Origin: Bog-366 sp963722555
GTDB lineage: Bacteria > Acidobacteriota > Terriglobia > UBA7540
Assembly (NCBI GenBank): GCA_963722555.1
Contig: CAVRNQ010000001.1
Coordinates: forward strand, 558,001 to 622,000
Length of the DNA: 64,000 nt
Reading direction: 5' to 3'
The position numbers and the translations under genes were made by a program. This document shows positions 56,814 through 64,000 of the stretch, piece after piece (position 1 is the stretch's first letter; the number at the start of each line of letters is the position of its first letter). A model generated the notes under the pieces. That model was not told the origin of the DNA. It did not search any database and saw only the letters and a program-made list of their open reading frames with translations.

Positions 56814-59800
56814 TCATTTCTTGGCCTCCGTCCGGACGGCGAGTAACGCCGGCTGCAAGCGTGCGAGTTGTGACTCCAATTCCCGCAGCAAGTCTTGGGC
56901 CCCCACCAAGCCTCCCTCGCGGGCGAGTCGTTCAAGCTTGAGGGCAGCTTCCGAGGCCATTTTCGCAGCCAGGTTACTGGTGGAGCCTTTCAGTCCATGC
57001 GCGCCCCTTTCCACGCCCTTTGCATCTTGCTTCTCAATTGCAGCCCGAATCTCTTCCAAACGATCAGGATATTCCCCCAAGAAAAGGTCCACGAGGTCGT
57101 TGAGCAATTCAGCGTCGCCGTCCACGCGCGACATGAGCAGCGCTTCATCCAGAATATCTCCCGGCTCCTTTTCCACACGTCCGTTGAGGGGAACACCGGG
57201 GGCATCCAAGACGAGGGTGTGGATGGTTTCAAACAAGTCTTGGTGTCGAATGGGCTTGGGCAGATAGCCGTCCATGCCTGCCGCCAGGCAGCGTTCACGA
57301 TCACCTTTCATGGCGTAGGCGGTCATGGCAATGATGGGGACGTGCTTGCCGCTCAGCTTCTCCTGCGCACGGATGACGGCGGTGGCCTGGAGGCCATCCA
57401 TGTCCGGCATTTCCACATCCATCAGTACGATGTCGAAGCCCTCCGCGTCCTTCTCCCACAGGTCAACAGCTTCCCGGCCGGTGGTGACTGCCAAGACCAC
57501 GTGCCCTTGTTTCCCGAGCAGACGCCTCACCAGTTCCCGGTTGATCACGTTGTCCTCAGCCAAAAGGATGCGGAGCTTCGGACGCGCTTCGCGAAGCGTG
57601 TGACGGGTAATAAGTTCGGCGGGGGCCTTTTCCGGGGAGGACTGGCCCAGCACGAGCAAGATCGCCTCCAAGAGCTCGGACTGCCGGATGGGCTTGACGA
57701 GATACGCCGAAACGCCTAGCTCACGGCAACGGGCAGCGTCGCCGCGCTGTCCGGCAGAGGTCAACATCATAATCGCGCATCCGGCGAGGGTCGGATCCTG
57801 CCTGAGTTGCTCCACCACCGAGAAGCCGTCCATCCCCGGCATTTGGGCATCCAGCAGAACCAGGGGAAAAGGCTTGCCTATTCCCTTGGCCCGCCGCATC
57901 ACGACCACCGCCTCATGCCCTCTCTCCGCCAGGGTGGGTTGCATTGACCACCGCTTGAGCATGGCCGCCAGAATGCGCCGGTTGGTGGCATTGTCGTCCA
58001 CGACGAGCACCGGCATGCCCTGCAGGTTGATCTTGGAAAAAGAAGCGGGCTCCGGCGGGGGCCCTTTCGCCAAGCCAAACTTCGCCGTGAAATGGAAGGT
58101 GCTTCCCCGGTCGGGTTTGCTTTCCAACCAGACCCGGCCTTCCATCAGCTCTACCAGTCGAGAGGTGATAGCCAAGCCCAGGCCTGTCCCTCCATACTTG
58201 CGCGTGGTCGAGCTGTCTGCCTGCATGAAAGCCTCAAAAACCCGCTGATGTTTTTCTTGCGGGATGCCGATGCCGGTATCGCTGACGCAAAAATGCAGGA
58301 CGGCCCAATCCGCCTCATGAGATTCCATCTCGACCTGCAAGTCCACTTCGCCATGGTCCGTGAACTTGATGGCGTTCCCCACTAGATTCAGGAGGATTTG
58401 TCGCACGCGGCCCGGATCTCCCACCAGGCGGGGCGGGACGTCCGGCAGGGTCTCCCAGGTTAACTCCAAACCCTTCTCGTCAGCCCGCGGAGCGAGGGTG
58501 CGCATGGCGCTGCTGAGGGTCTCTTGCAGGTCGAATTCGCCCAGGTTGAGCGAAAGCTTCCCGGCCTCAATCTTGGAGAAATCCAGGAGGTCATTCAGCA
58601 GGGTCAGAAGAGTGTCTGCGGACTCCTTCACCATCTCGAGGTACTCGCGCTGCTCCAGTGAAAGGGCGGTGTCGAGAGCCAATTCCGTCATGCCAATGAT
58701 GCCATTCATGGGGGTCCGGATCTCATGGCTCATCATGGCCAGAAACTCGCTCTTGGCGTGGCTGGCAGCTTCGGCGGCTTCCTTGGCCTTGTGCAATTCC
58801 GCCTCGGCGCGCTTCCGTTCCGTGATATCGATCAGGCTTCCTTCGATCAGTTGGGCCGGCTCCCCGCCGTTGGCAATCAGGGTGGCGTTCTCCAGCACCC
58901 ACACCGGAGTTCCGTCCTTTCGCCGCAGGCAGTTTTCGAAATTGGTCAGCAAGCCCAGCTCGCGCAGGCGGGTGGTGAATTCCAGCCTGGCCTCGGGGTG
59001 GAGATACAACTCCCCGGCTGGCCGGCTCTTCAGCTCCGCGGCGGTCGAGAAACCGAAGATGCGGGCGCAGGCTTCGTTGCAGTCCAGGATTTGCCCGTCC
59101 AGGCTGGTACGATAAACCCCGGCCAGGTTGCGCTGGAAGAGAAGACGGTAGCGTTCCTCGCTCTCCCGCAGCGCCTTTTCCGCTCGTTTGTCTTCGGTGA
59201 TGTCGCGGGCGATAGTCGCCGCGCCGACCACGTCCCCGGCTGCATTCTGGATGGGAGAAATCGTGAGGGAGACATCGATCCGGCTGCCGTCCTTGCGCAC
59301 TCGCACGGTCTCAAAACGGGCGGTCTTCTCGCCCCGCTTGAGCCTGGCGAGAATCGCCGCCGTTTCGTCCACGCGCTCGGGGGGCGCAAGGATGGCGACG
59401 GTCTTTCCCATCACCTCTGCGGCCCTATAGCCGTGAATCAGTTCTGCGCCCTTGTTCCAACTGGTAATCACTCCTTCCAAGGTCATGCTGATGATGCCAT
59501 CGTTGGACGATTCCACGATAGCCGCCAGCTTCGAACGCGCTTCCTCGGCCCGGGTACGCTCGGTGACGTCTCGAAATCCCCAGACCCTCCCGACGTTCTT
59601 CCCATTGACTCGCTGAGGTTCGGAGTGTCTTTCGAAGACCCTTCCGTCCTTGAATTCAATCCGGTCGTCACTTTTCCCGTTCGGATGGGCGAAGAGTTCG
59701 GCCGCCTTCAGATGGAACGTCTCCGGGGCCCTCAGTTGGGACGACATGCGGGAAATCACCTGATCGTCATCCCTGGAGGCAAGCAGAGGCTTCGGAATTC

Positions 59801-61328
59801 GCCACAGCTCCGCGAACTTCGCATTAAAGGCGACTATCTTTCCTCGTTCATCGACCACCAGAATTCCATCCGCGGTGGACTCCAAGGCCGCTCGAATCGT
59901 CTCGGTTTGGTTCGCTACGCGCCGCCTGAGCAGGGCGACCCAAACCAGCACCGCAAGCATGACCAATCCCGTGAGACCCAGCAGGGACGCCGCGCGCTGA
60001 AGTGTCCACCAGGGAGCCTGCTGAATGACCACCACATCTTCCGGTCCCCGCAGGAGAAGACCGAAGCTTACGGGCGCCCGGCTCTCATCCACACGCATCT
60101 CGCATACCCCGGTCAACCGCACCAGGCTGCCAACTCGGAGGTCGGCGAGCGCGTCCACTCTCGCCTCCTCGATTTCCGCCAGGAAGTCAACGTTGTCCGC
60201 GCTGATCGAAAGGGTGTGCAGGCCCGCTTGCGTGCCCAAGGCCAGCAATCGTCCCTGGATTTGAATCAGCTCAGAGTCATAGGCGCCGGCAAGTGCCTGC
60301 TGCGCCGTCACGGTGGTTGCCGGGGGCGCCGGGCCGCTTCCAACCTTTCGGAAAACCGCATCTTTCAAGACGGGGCTGTAGTCGCCCACCGCGGGAAATC
60401 CCACTACATCGACCCGATCCCCGGGCTGGAGCGCCAGCATCTGGCGCGAGCGGACTTCCACACCCTCTTGTCCGTCGCTGATGAAAACCGACTTCCCCAG
60501 CCGCTGCAGAGTGACGGCTCCCTGAACCCTCACGCGCTGGCTGAAAGGTCCCTGGGAACTAAGTCGCAGAACAATGTGAATGGCGCGCAACGGAATCGAG
60601 AAAAGGTCAGCCGGTGCGGGTTGTTTCACCACCAGGTTGTCAAGGCCAGGGACCATCAGGGCGGCGCCGATGAACTGGTTCTTGGCATTGTAGATGCCGC
60701 TGGACACTCCCCGGACTCGCACCGTGGCTCCCACCAGATCTTCCGGGGGAAGCTTTGGCGCCAACACATAGACCGGAAACTCCACCAGCCCAGAGGCAAG
60801 CTGCAGGAGTATGCGTCCTTGCTCCGCGCCTGCCGACATGACGATGCCTTCCACTTCCACGAATTGGCTATCCTGCGCTCCCGACGCAAACTCCTCTCCC
60901 GCCACCTTGCGGGGCGCGGGCAGGGGAGCTTCACCCAAGACCCGGACTTGCGGATTCTCAATTTGAGAGGCGAAGTCTCCCGGCCCCGATTTGCCGATAA
61001 CTTCCACGAATTCTCCCGCTCGCAAATTGAGCGTCTGACCGGCGGGGTTGACGTAGATGCCGCCGGTCGCATCCTGCACGAATAAGTCTCCGTGGGTGGC
61101 CTCCGCGTACGTGACCACCGCGTGCAGTTGGATCGGGTAACCAAGCTTGGCCTTTTCCGAAGAGAGTTCCCTGACTTGACGGGCTTCCTTAATGACCGAG
61201 GGGCCAGATGATGGGGCGAGCCCCTCCGCCTGGGCCGAGGATATCCCGGCCAGAATAGAAGGAATGAAGACGCACATGAGTGCGCGCGCGGGGGAGTACC
61301 GCCCCAGGGGTTGCAAGTTGTTAGTCAT
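56814..61328 (-). CDS. Hybrid sensor histidine kinase with periplasmic OB-like domains and full phosphorelay
   Basis: The product has 1,504 residues from the ATG at 61328 (a GTG at 61361 adds 11). A signal peptide (to about 34) and about 400 extracytoplasmic residues with repeated OB-like strands (GDLFVQDATGGIYVNPAG, RVRVQGAVTLQRLGKSVFIS) precede one helix at about 447-467. Then come three PAS domains (about 480-590, 605-715, 725-840) and HisKA with H868 in MMSHEIRTPMNGI. The ATPase domain (about 950-1085) has NAIKF, DTGIGIP and GTGLGLAI. Two receivers follow (D1160 in LLDAQMPGMDG, D1304 in LMDVEMPDMDG), and a terminal Hpt with H1444 in GAHGLKGSTSN. The order is ArcB/BarA-like, twice as elaborate. 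The next gene, a GGDEF regulator, is probably its target. Confidence 0.93.
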   Translation of the reverse strand: MTNNLQPLGRYSPARALMCVFIPSILAGISSAQAEGLAPSSGPSVIKEARQVRELSSEKAKLGYPIQLHAVVTYAEATHGDLFVQDATGGIYVNPAGQTLNLRAGEFVEVIGKSGPGDFASQIENPQVRVLGEAPLPAPRKVAGEEFASGAQDSQFVEVEGIVMSAGAEQGRILLQLASGLVEFPVYVLAPKLPPEDLVGATVRVRGVSSGIYNAKNQFIGAALMVPGLDNLVVKQPAPADLFSIPLRAIHIVLRLSSQGPFSQRVRVQGAVTLQRLGKSVFISDGQEGVEVRSRQMLALQPGDRVDVVGFPAVGDYSPVLKDAVFRKVGSGPAPPATTVTAQQALAGAYDSELIQIQGRLLALGTQAGLHTLSISADNVDFLAEIEEARVDALADLRVGSLVRLTGVCEMRVDESRAPVSFGLLLRGPEDVVVIQQAPWWTLQRAASLLGLTGLVMLAVLVWVALLRRRVANQTETIRAALESTADGILVVDERGKIVAFNAKFAELWRIPKPLLASRDDDQVISRMSSQLRAPETFHLKAAELFAHPNGKSDDRIEFKDGRVFERHSEPQRVNGKNVGRVWGFRDVTERTRAEEARSKLAAIVESSNDGIISMTLEGVITSWNKGAELIHGYRAAEVMGKTVAILAPPERVDETAAILARLKRGEKTARFETVRVRKDGSRIDVSLTISPIQNAAGDVVGAATIARDITEDKRAEKALRESEERYRLLFQRNLAGVYRTSLDGQILDCNEACARIFGFSTAAELKSRPAGELYLHPEARLEFTTRLRELGLLTNFENCLRRKDGTPVWVLENATLIANGGEPAQLIEGSLIDITERKRAEAELHKAKEAAEAASHAKSEFLAMMSHEIRTPMNGIIGMTELALDTALSLEQREYLEMVKESADTLLTLLNDLLDFSKIEAGKLSLNLGEFDLQETLSSAMRTLAPRADEKGLELTWETLPDVPPRLVGDPGRVRQILLNLVGNAIKFTDHGEVDLQVEMESHEADWAVLHFCVSDTGIGIPQEKHQRVFEAFMQADSSTTRKYGGTGLGLAITSRLVELMEGRVWLESKPDRGSTFHFTAKFGLAKGPPPEPASFSKINLQGMPVLVVDDNATNRRILAAMLKRWSMQPTLAERGHEAVVVMRRAKGIGKPFPLVLLDAQMPGMDGFSVVEQLRQDPTLAGCAIMMLTSAGQRGDAARCRELGVSAYLVKPIRQSELLEAILLVLGQSSPEKAPAELITRHTLREARPKLRILLAEDNVINRELVRRLLGKQGHVVLAVTTGREAVDLWEKDAEGFDIVLMDVEMPDMDGLQATAVIRAQEKLSGKHVPIIAMTAYAMKGDRERCLAAGMDGYLPKPIRHQDLFETIHTLVLDAPGVPLNGRVEKEPGDILDEALLMSRVDGDAELLNDLVDLFLGEYPDRLEEIRAAIEKQDAKGVERGAHGLKGSTSNLAAKMASEAALKLERLAREGGLVGAQDLLRELESQLARLQPALLAVRTEAKK

Positions 61329-61672
61329 ACGGCGTTTTTCAGTCAGCCGAGCCGTGGGCACTGACTCCCATGATGCGGAGAGTCACCCGATCTCGACCCA
61401 TCCTTTCGCCGCCATCATAGTCAAGGGAACACGGCGAAGCAAGCGATAGCTTGTTGAGGCTAGTGCCAAAGTGAGAACGTGCCGCTCTATGGAGGGTGAC
61501 AGAAATACGTGATCATGTTCTATCGCGGTCATCACGGCGATTCCACATTCCAGATTTGGCGTGGCTTCGTTGGGGTAAGAGATGGATAAGCCAGCGGCGA
61601 GATGCAGCAATACTCCGCCAATTGTGAGCAAGCGCTTAGGGAGCAGCGGGGGCCCTGACCCTTAATGCTTTC

Positions 61673-61918
61673 TAACCCGGATTTCTCACCACGGAATCGG
61701 AAGGGCGGGGCTTCACAGGCTGCGGAAAAACGCTCCGATGCTGTCATCCTGAGCGAAGCGAAGGACCCCTGTATTTGAATTTTCGAGCAAATACAGAGGT
61801 CCTTCGTCGGCTTCGCCTCCTCAGGATGACAGTGCGAGGGGTTTTTCCGCAGCCTGTTCAGCCCCGCCCTTCCGGCAGACCCCAAAACCGTCCCAGCGTG
61901 GTGAGAAATTCGGGCTAA
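61673..61918. mobile_element. MITE-like element with terminal inverted repeats (copy 2, inverted)
   Basis: CCCGGATTTCTCACCACG (from 61676) and CGTGGTGAGAAATTCGGG (to 61914) are the same ends as in 39019-39390. The end rich in GGGACG(C/G)TTTTGGGG is on the left in copy 1 and on the right here, so the two copies are in opposite orientation. The nested GTCATCCTGAGC hairpin occupies 61716-61858. Copy 1 is about 125 bases longer because of GC-rich sequence on its right side. Confidence 0.75.
61716..61858. repeat. GTCATCCTGAGCGAAGCG-family hairpin (copy 4, nested)
   Basis: Almost identical to 39082-39225, including the tip CTGTATTTG...CAAATACAG. The unit sits inside the MITE-like element in both places, so the compound unit must have moved or been copied after nesting. 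Confidence 0.8.
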
Positions 61919-62318
61919 ACCTACGAGCTTTCCTCAAGTCCGACCTCATTTCTGCCGAAAAATAATAGGGAGGAGTTCAATGCCCGCTGGCGGGCTGAGT
62001 TAACTCTGGCACGCCAATCAATCCGTTTCCCCCGCGCTTGTACGTGCGAATTCGGATTGGGGAGGAAGTGAGCGCATGGATAGGAACCAGTGCTTGCTCG
62101 CGAGGAAGGGCATCTTCGAGGGCGTTAGAAGGACGGGGTGCAGCGCGTCCAGCCCGCCGAGGCAAATTCCGACCGCGCAGAGGAGGATTCCTCAATTGCG
62201 CCGCGGCGAGGCGGCCCTCGCGGGAGGCGTCATGCTCCCCGAGGCCAGCAGCACGGCGATGCGGTTGCTGACTGAGATCGTGGGGGGGCTTCAAGCCCCG
62301 AGACCTGAGGGGGATTAA

Positions 62319-62480
62319 AGAGGCTGCGGAAGAACGCTTCACTGCTGTCATTCTGAGCGAAGCGAAGAATCTCGCCCTGCGCATTCTCATGAACATGCGA
62401 GATTCTTCCTTCGCTATGCTCAGGACCGCCTGCGGCTCCTCAGAATGACAGCGGCTACGAGTTTTCCCGCTGCCTGTAAA
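62319..62480. repeat. GTCATCCTGAGCGAAGCG-family hairpin (copy 5)
   Basis: GCTGCGGAAGAACGC and GTCATTCTGAGCGAAGCGA pair with CTCCTCAGAATGACAGC and GTTTTCCCGCTGCC. The tip is GATTCTCGCC-type: AGAATCTCGC...GCGAGATTCT. It lies about 180 bases upstream of the last gene and stands alone, outside the MITE. Confidence 0.75.
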
Positions 62481-62663
62481 GCCGTTGCCCAGGATGCAGA
62501 GAGGGGGTTAGGGCGCAGCCGGGGCCGTAGCTGAGGAAGCGGAGGGGCGGTTTCGTTGCGGCCAGGTGCGGCGCGCTTCCAGAAATGAAGAACCTGACTC
62601 ATTCACGCAGATTTCATGACTTCCGGACGCCTTTGCGCAAGATCCGGTCCAGCAAGGAGCAGG

Positions 62664-64000
62664 ATGGCCACAATTCCCTCGCGCGATAACCAGCCGATTT
62701 ATCCATCTGCTGATGTAGCACTCCCCATGGGAGCGGGCAATGGGGCATTGGTGCCTCCCCCGGGGGCCACTGGCGCGGGCAATGGGGTAGAGGAGCGAAC
62801 CAGCCAGCTTTCTCTGCTGGTGGAGATCAATGCCTCACTGGCAGGTGCACTCGACGCGGAGTCGGTTCTGGGGCCGATCCTAACGCGCTTGGTTGAAAGA
62901 AACCGGTTGAGTCACGCCTGGATTTATCGGCTGGATGACCCCGCCCGCGAACTTCAACGTGTGGCTGGCAGCGGAACGGACGGGCCAGGGCGGGAGGTCG
63001 TTTCCCTAAAAGAGCCCACGCTCGTTTCGTGGGCCGTACAGCAAAGAGAGGCCGTTTACGCGGCGCAGGTTGAAAAGGATCCGCGTTGCCAGGGTTTCAA
63101 CTCGGCGGCAGGGTGCGAGTATGCCGTCCCCTTGGTGACGAGTTCGAGCATCTTGGGCGTTCTGGATGTGGCTTCCGATCAACCGGAAGGGATCCGGGCC
63201 GTAACGCGCAAGCTGATCGATCAGGTGGCCACTCAGGCGGCTTTGGCCCTGGAGCGCAGCGAACTCTATCGGCAACTGCGCGTCTCGGAGGAGCGCTTTC
63301 GCTCCATCTTTGAGCAGGGGTGTTTCGGGGTGGCGCTCGCGGGCCTGGACGGGCGGTTTTTTACCGTTAATCCGGCCTTTGCGGGCCTGCTGGGCTATAC
63401 CCACGAGGAGTTACAGGGAAAACACTTCACGGAAATCACCCACCCACAGGACGTCACGACGAGCGAGGAGCGCGTGCGGGCACTCCTGGAAGGCCGGGCG
63501 GCTCAATTCACGCTGGAGAAGCGGTACCTGCGCAAGTCGGGGGAAGCGATCTGGTGCTCCGCCAATGTCTCCCTTTTACACGATGCGGCTGGCCGGCCCT
63601 CCTATTTCCTGACGATGGTCCAGGATATCCGCGAGCGAAAGAAAGCCGAAGAAGAGCGCGCTCGCCTACAGCAGCAGCTCATCCAGGCCCAAAAGATGGA
63701 GGCCTTGGGAACGCTGGCGGGAGGGGTGGCGCACGACTTCAACAACCTGCTGAGTGTCATGCTGGGCTTTGCTTCTTTGGCCCGTCAGCGGCTGGGACCC
63801 GAAGATCCCTTACAAGAATCCATGCGAATGATCGAGCAGTCAGCCCAGCGCGCCGCGGACCTCACGCGACAGCTCCTGGGTTTTGCCCGCCCGGAACCGC
63901 AACAAGTGAAGCCGGTGTGTGTCGGGGAAGTGCTGGACCGGTTGACCCGCATGGTGGGCCGGACGTTTGATCGCAACATCAAGGTCTCCGTGCACAAGGG
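62664..64000 (+). CDS. GAF-PAS sensor histidine kinase, cut by the right edge
   Basis: The frame starts at the ATG 62664 with AAGGAG five bases upstream and stays open to the end of the window (about 445 codons). A short proline/glycine-rich leader is followed by a GAF domain (about 45-200; LLVEINASLAGALDAESVLG, YAVPLVTSSSILGVLDVAS), a PAS domain (about 205-325; FRSIFEQGCFGVALAGLDGR, GYTHEELQGKHFTEITHP) and the start of HisKA with the phospho-accepting histidine in LAGGVAHDFNNLLSVMLGFA near residue 358. The AHDFNNLL form is that of kinases often ending in an additional receiver domain; the rest lies beyond the window. No membrane segment is seen, so it is a cytoplasmic sensor. Confidence 0.9.
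   Translation, partial: MATIPSRDNQPIYPSADVALPMGAGNGALVPPPGATGAGNGVEERTSQLSLLVEINASLAGALDAESVLGPILTRLVERNRLSHAWIYRLDDPARELQRVAGSGTDGPGREVVSLKEPTLVSWAVQQREAVYAAQVEKDPRCQGFNSAAGCEYAVPLVTSSSILGVLDVASDQPEGIRAVTRKLIDQVATQAALALERSELYRQLRVSEERFRSIFEQGCFGVALAGLDGRFFTVNPAFAGLLGYTHEELQGKHFTEITHPQDVTTSEERVRALLEGRAAQFTLEKRYLRKSGEAIWCSANVSLLHDAAGRPSYFLTMVQDIRERKKAEEERARLQQQLIQAQKMEALGTLAGGVAHDFNNLLSVMLGFASLARQRLGPEDPLQESMRMIEQSAQRAADLTRQLLGFARPEPQQVKPVCVGEVLDRLTRMVGRTFDRNIKVSVHK

Larger units (their letters stand above)
61329..62663. other. Long gene-poor divergent spacer with two repeat units
   Basis: The 1.3 kb between the hybrid kinase gene and the right-hand kinase gene holds a MITE-like element (61673-61918) and a separate hairpin (62319-62480). 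Short frames on either strand (such as 61383-61631 minus) have no recognisable motif or ribosome site. The part 61930-62310 is unassigned; one minus-strand frame there is open for about 140 codons but looks unlike its neighbours. Confidence 0.55.

Noticed and set aside
58725..61085. 786-codon open frame antisense to the hybrid kinase gene
   Set aside because: It is a shadow of a GC-rich gene whose sense frame has clear PAS, kinase and receiver motifs; the antisense product has low-complexity, Arg/Gly-rich sequence with no motif.
61383..61631. 82-residue hypothetical protein on the minus strand
   Set aside because: It has no ribosome site and no motif, and it lies in a repeat-rich spacer; coding character is not convincing.

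Overview
The window looks like chromosomal DNA of a GC-rich, diderm, free-living bacterium, most likely an acidobacterium. That assignment is an inference. It rests on an Oar-type TonB-dependent receptor tail, an MsbA-type lipid exporter, an endonuclease-type MutL, many two-component systems, and intergenic spaces packed with dispersed hairpin repeats. No rRNA, tRNA or CRISPR array was recognised.

Layout. Positions 1-5,300 are an accessory region. It holds the end of a glycoside hydrolase, scraps of an IS21 transposase and of a TonB receptor, a 323-residue protein of unknown function carried by a repeated element, a beheaded restriction/methylation gene interrupted by a REP/RAYT remnant, and an intact two-gene CBASS anti-phage operon (CD-NTase plus Cap15-type membrane effector) in visibly AT-richer DNA. 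Positions 5,344-18,043 are housekeeping: cmk, mutL, aspS, hisS, a CAAX-type M48 protease, dcd, an HU/IHF protein with a good promoter, an M50 protease and priA. Positions 18,215-26,000 hold a MetF-like protein, a Tat-exported FAD oxidoreductase, and a sensor kinase / YfiR / TonB-receptor group in which the receptor is frameshifted. Positions 26,193-38,870 are again core: a type-4 uracil-DNA glycosylase, coaBC-rpoZ-gmk-yicC, an msbA-like ABC exporter, a ROK kinase, tlyA, thrC, lysC and a LysR regulator.

Positions 39,000-52,000 contain an M28 peptidase with a MEDS protein, a SYLF protein, a glycosyltransferase/glycosidase-like fusion with a GH130 enzyme, a sensor kinase, a sugar isomerase/oxidoreductase pair and a beta-propeller protein. 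Positions 52,000-53,400 are gene-poor and repeat-rich and carry a decayed second copy of the element seen at 1.2-2.6 kb. The right end (55,700-64,000) is a signalling cluster: a REC-GGDEF diguanylate cyclase, a 1,504-residue hybrid kinase with a predicted phosphorelay, and a GAF-PAS kinase that runs off the edge.

The most unusual content is between genes. At least five families of inverted repeats are scattered through the window. They include a nested MITE-like element in two copies of opposite orientation, and a set of operon-gap inverted repeats that share one architecture but are each built from a different short repeated word. The complete defence system is the CBASS operon. The best candidates for something undescribed are the word-built repeats and the element family with the 323-residue protein.
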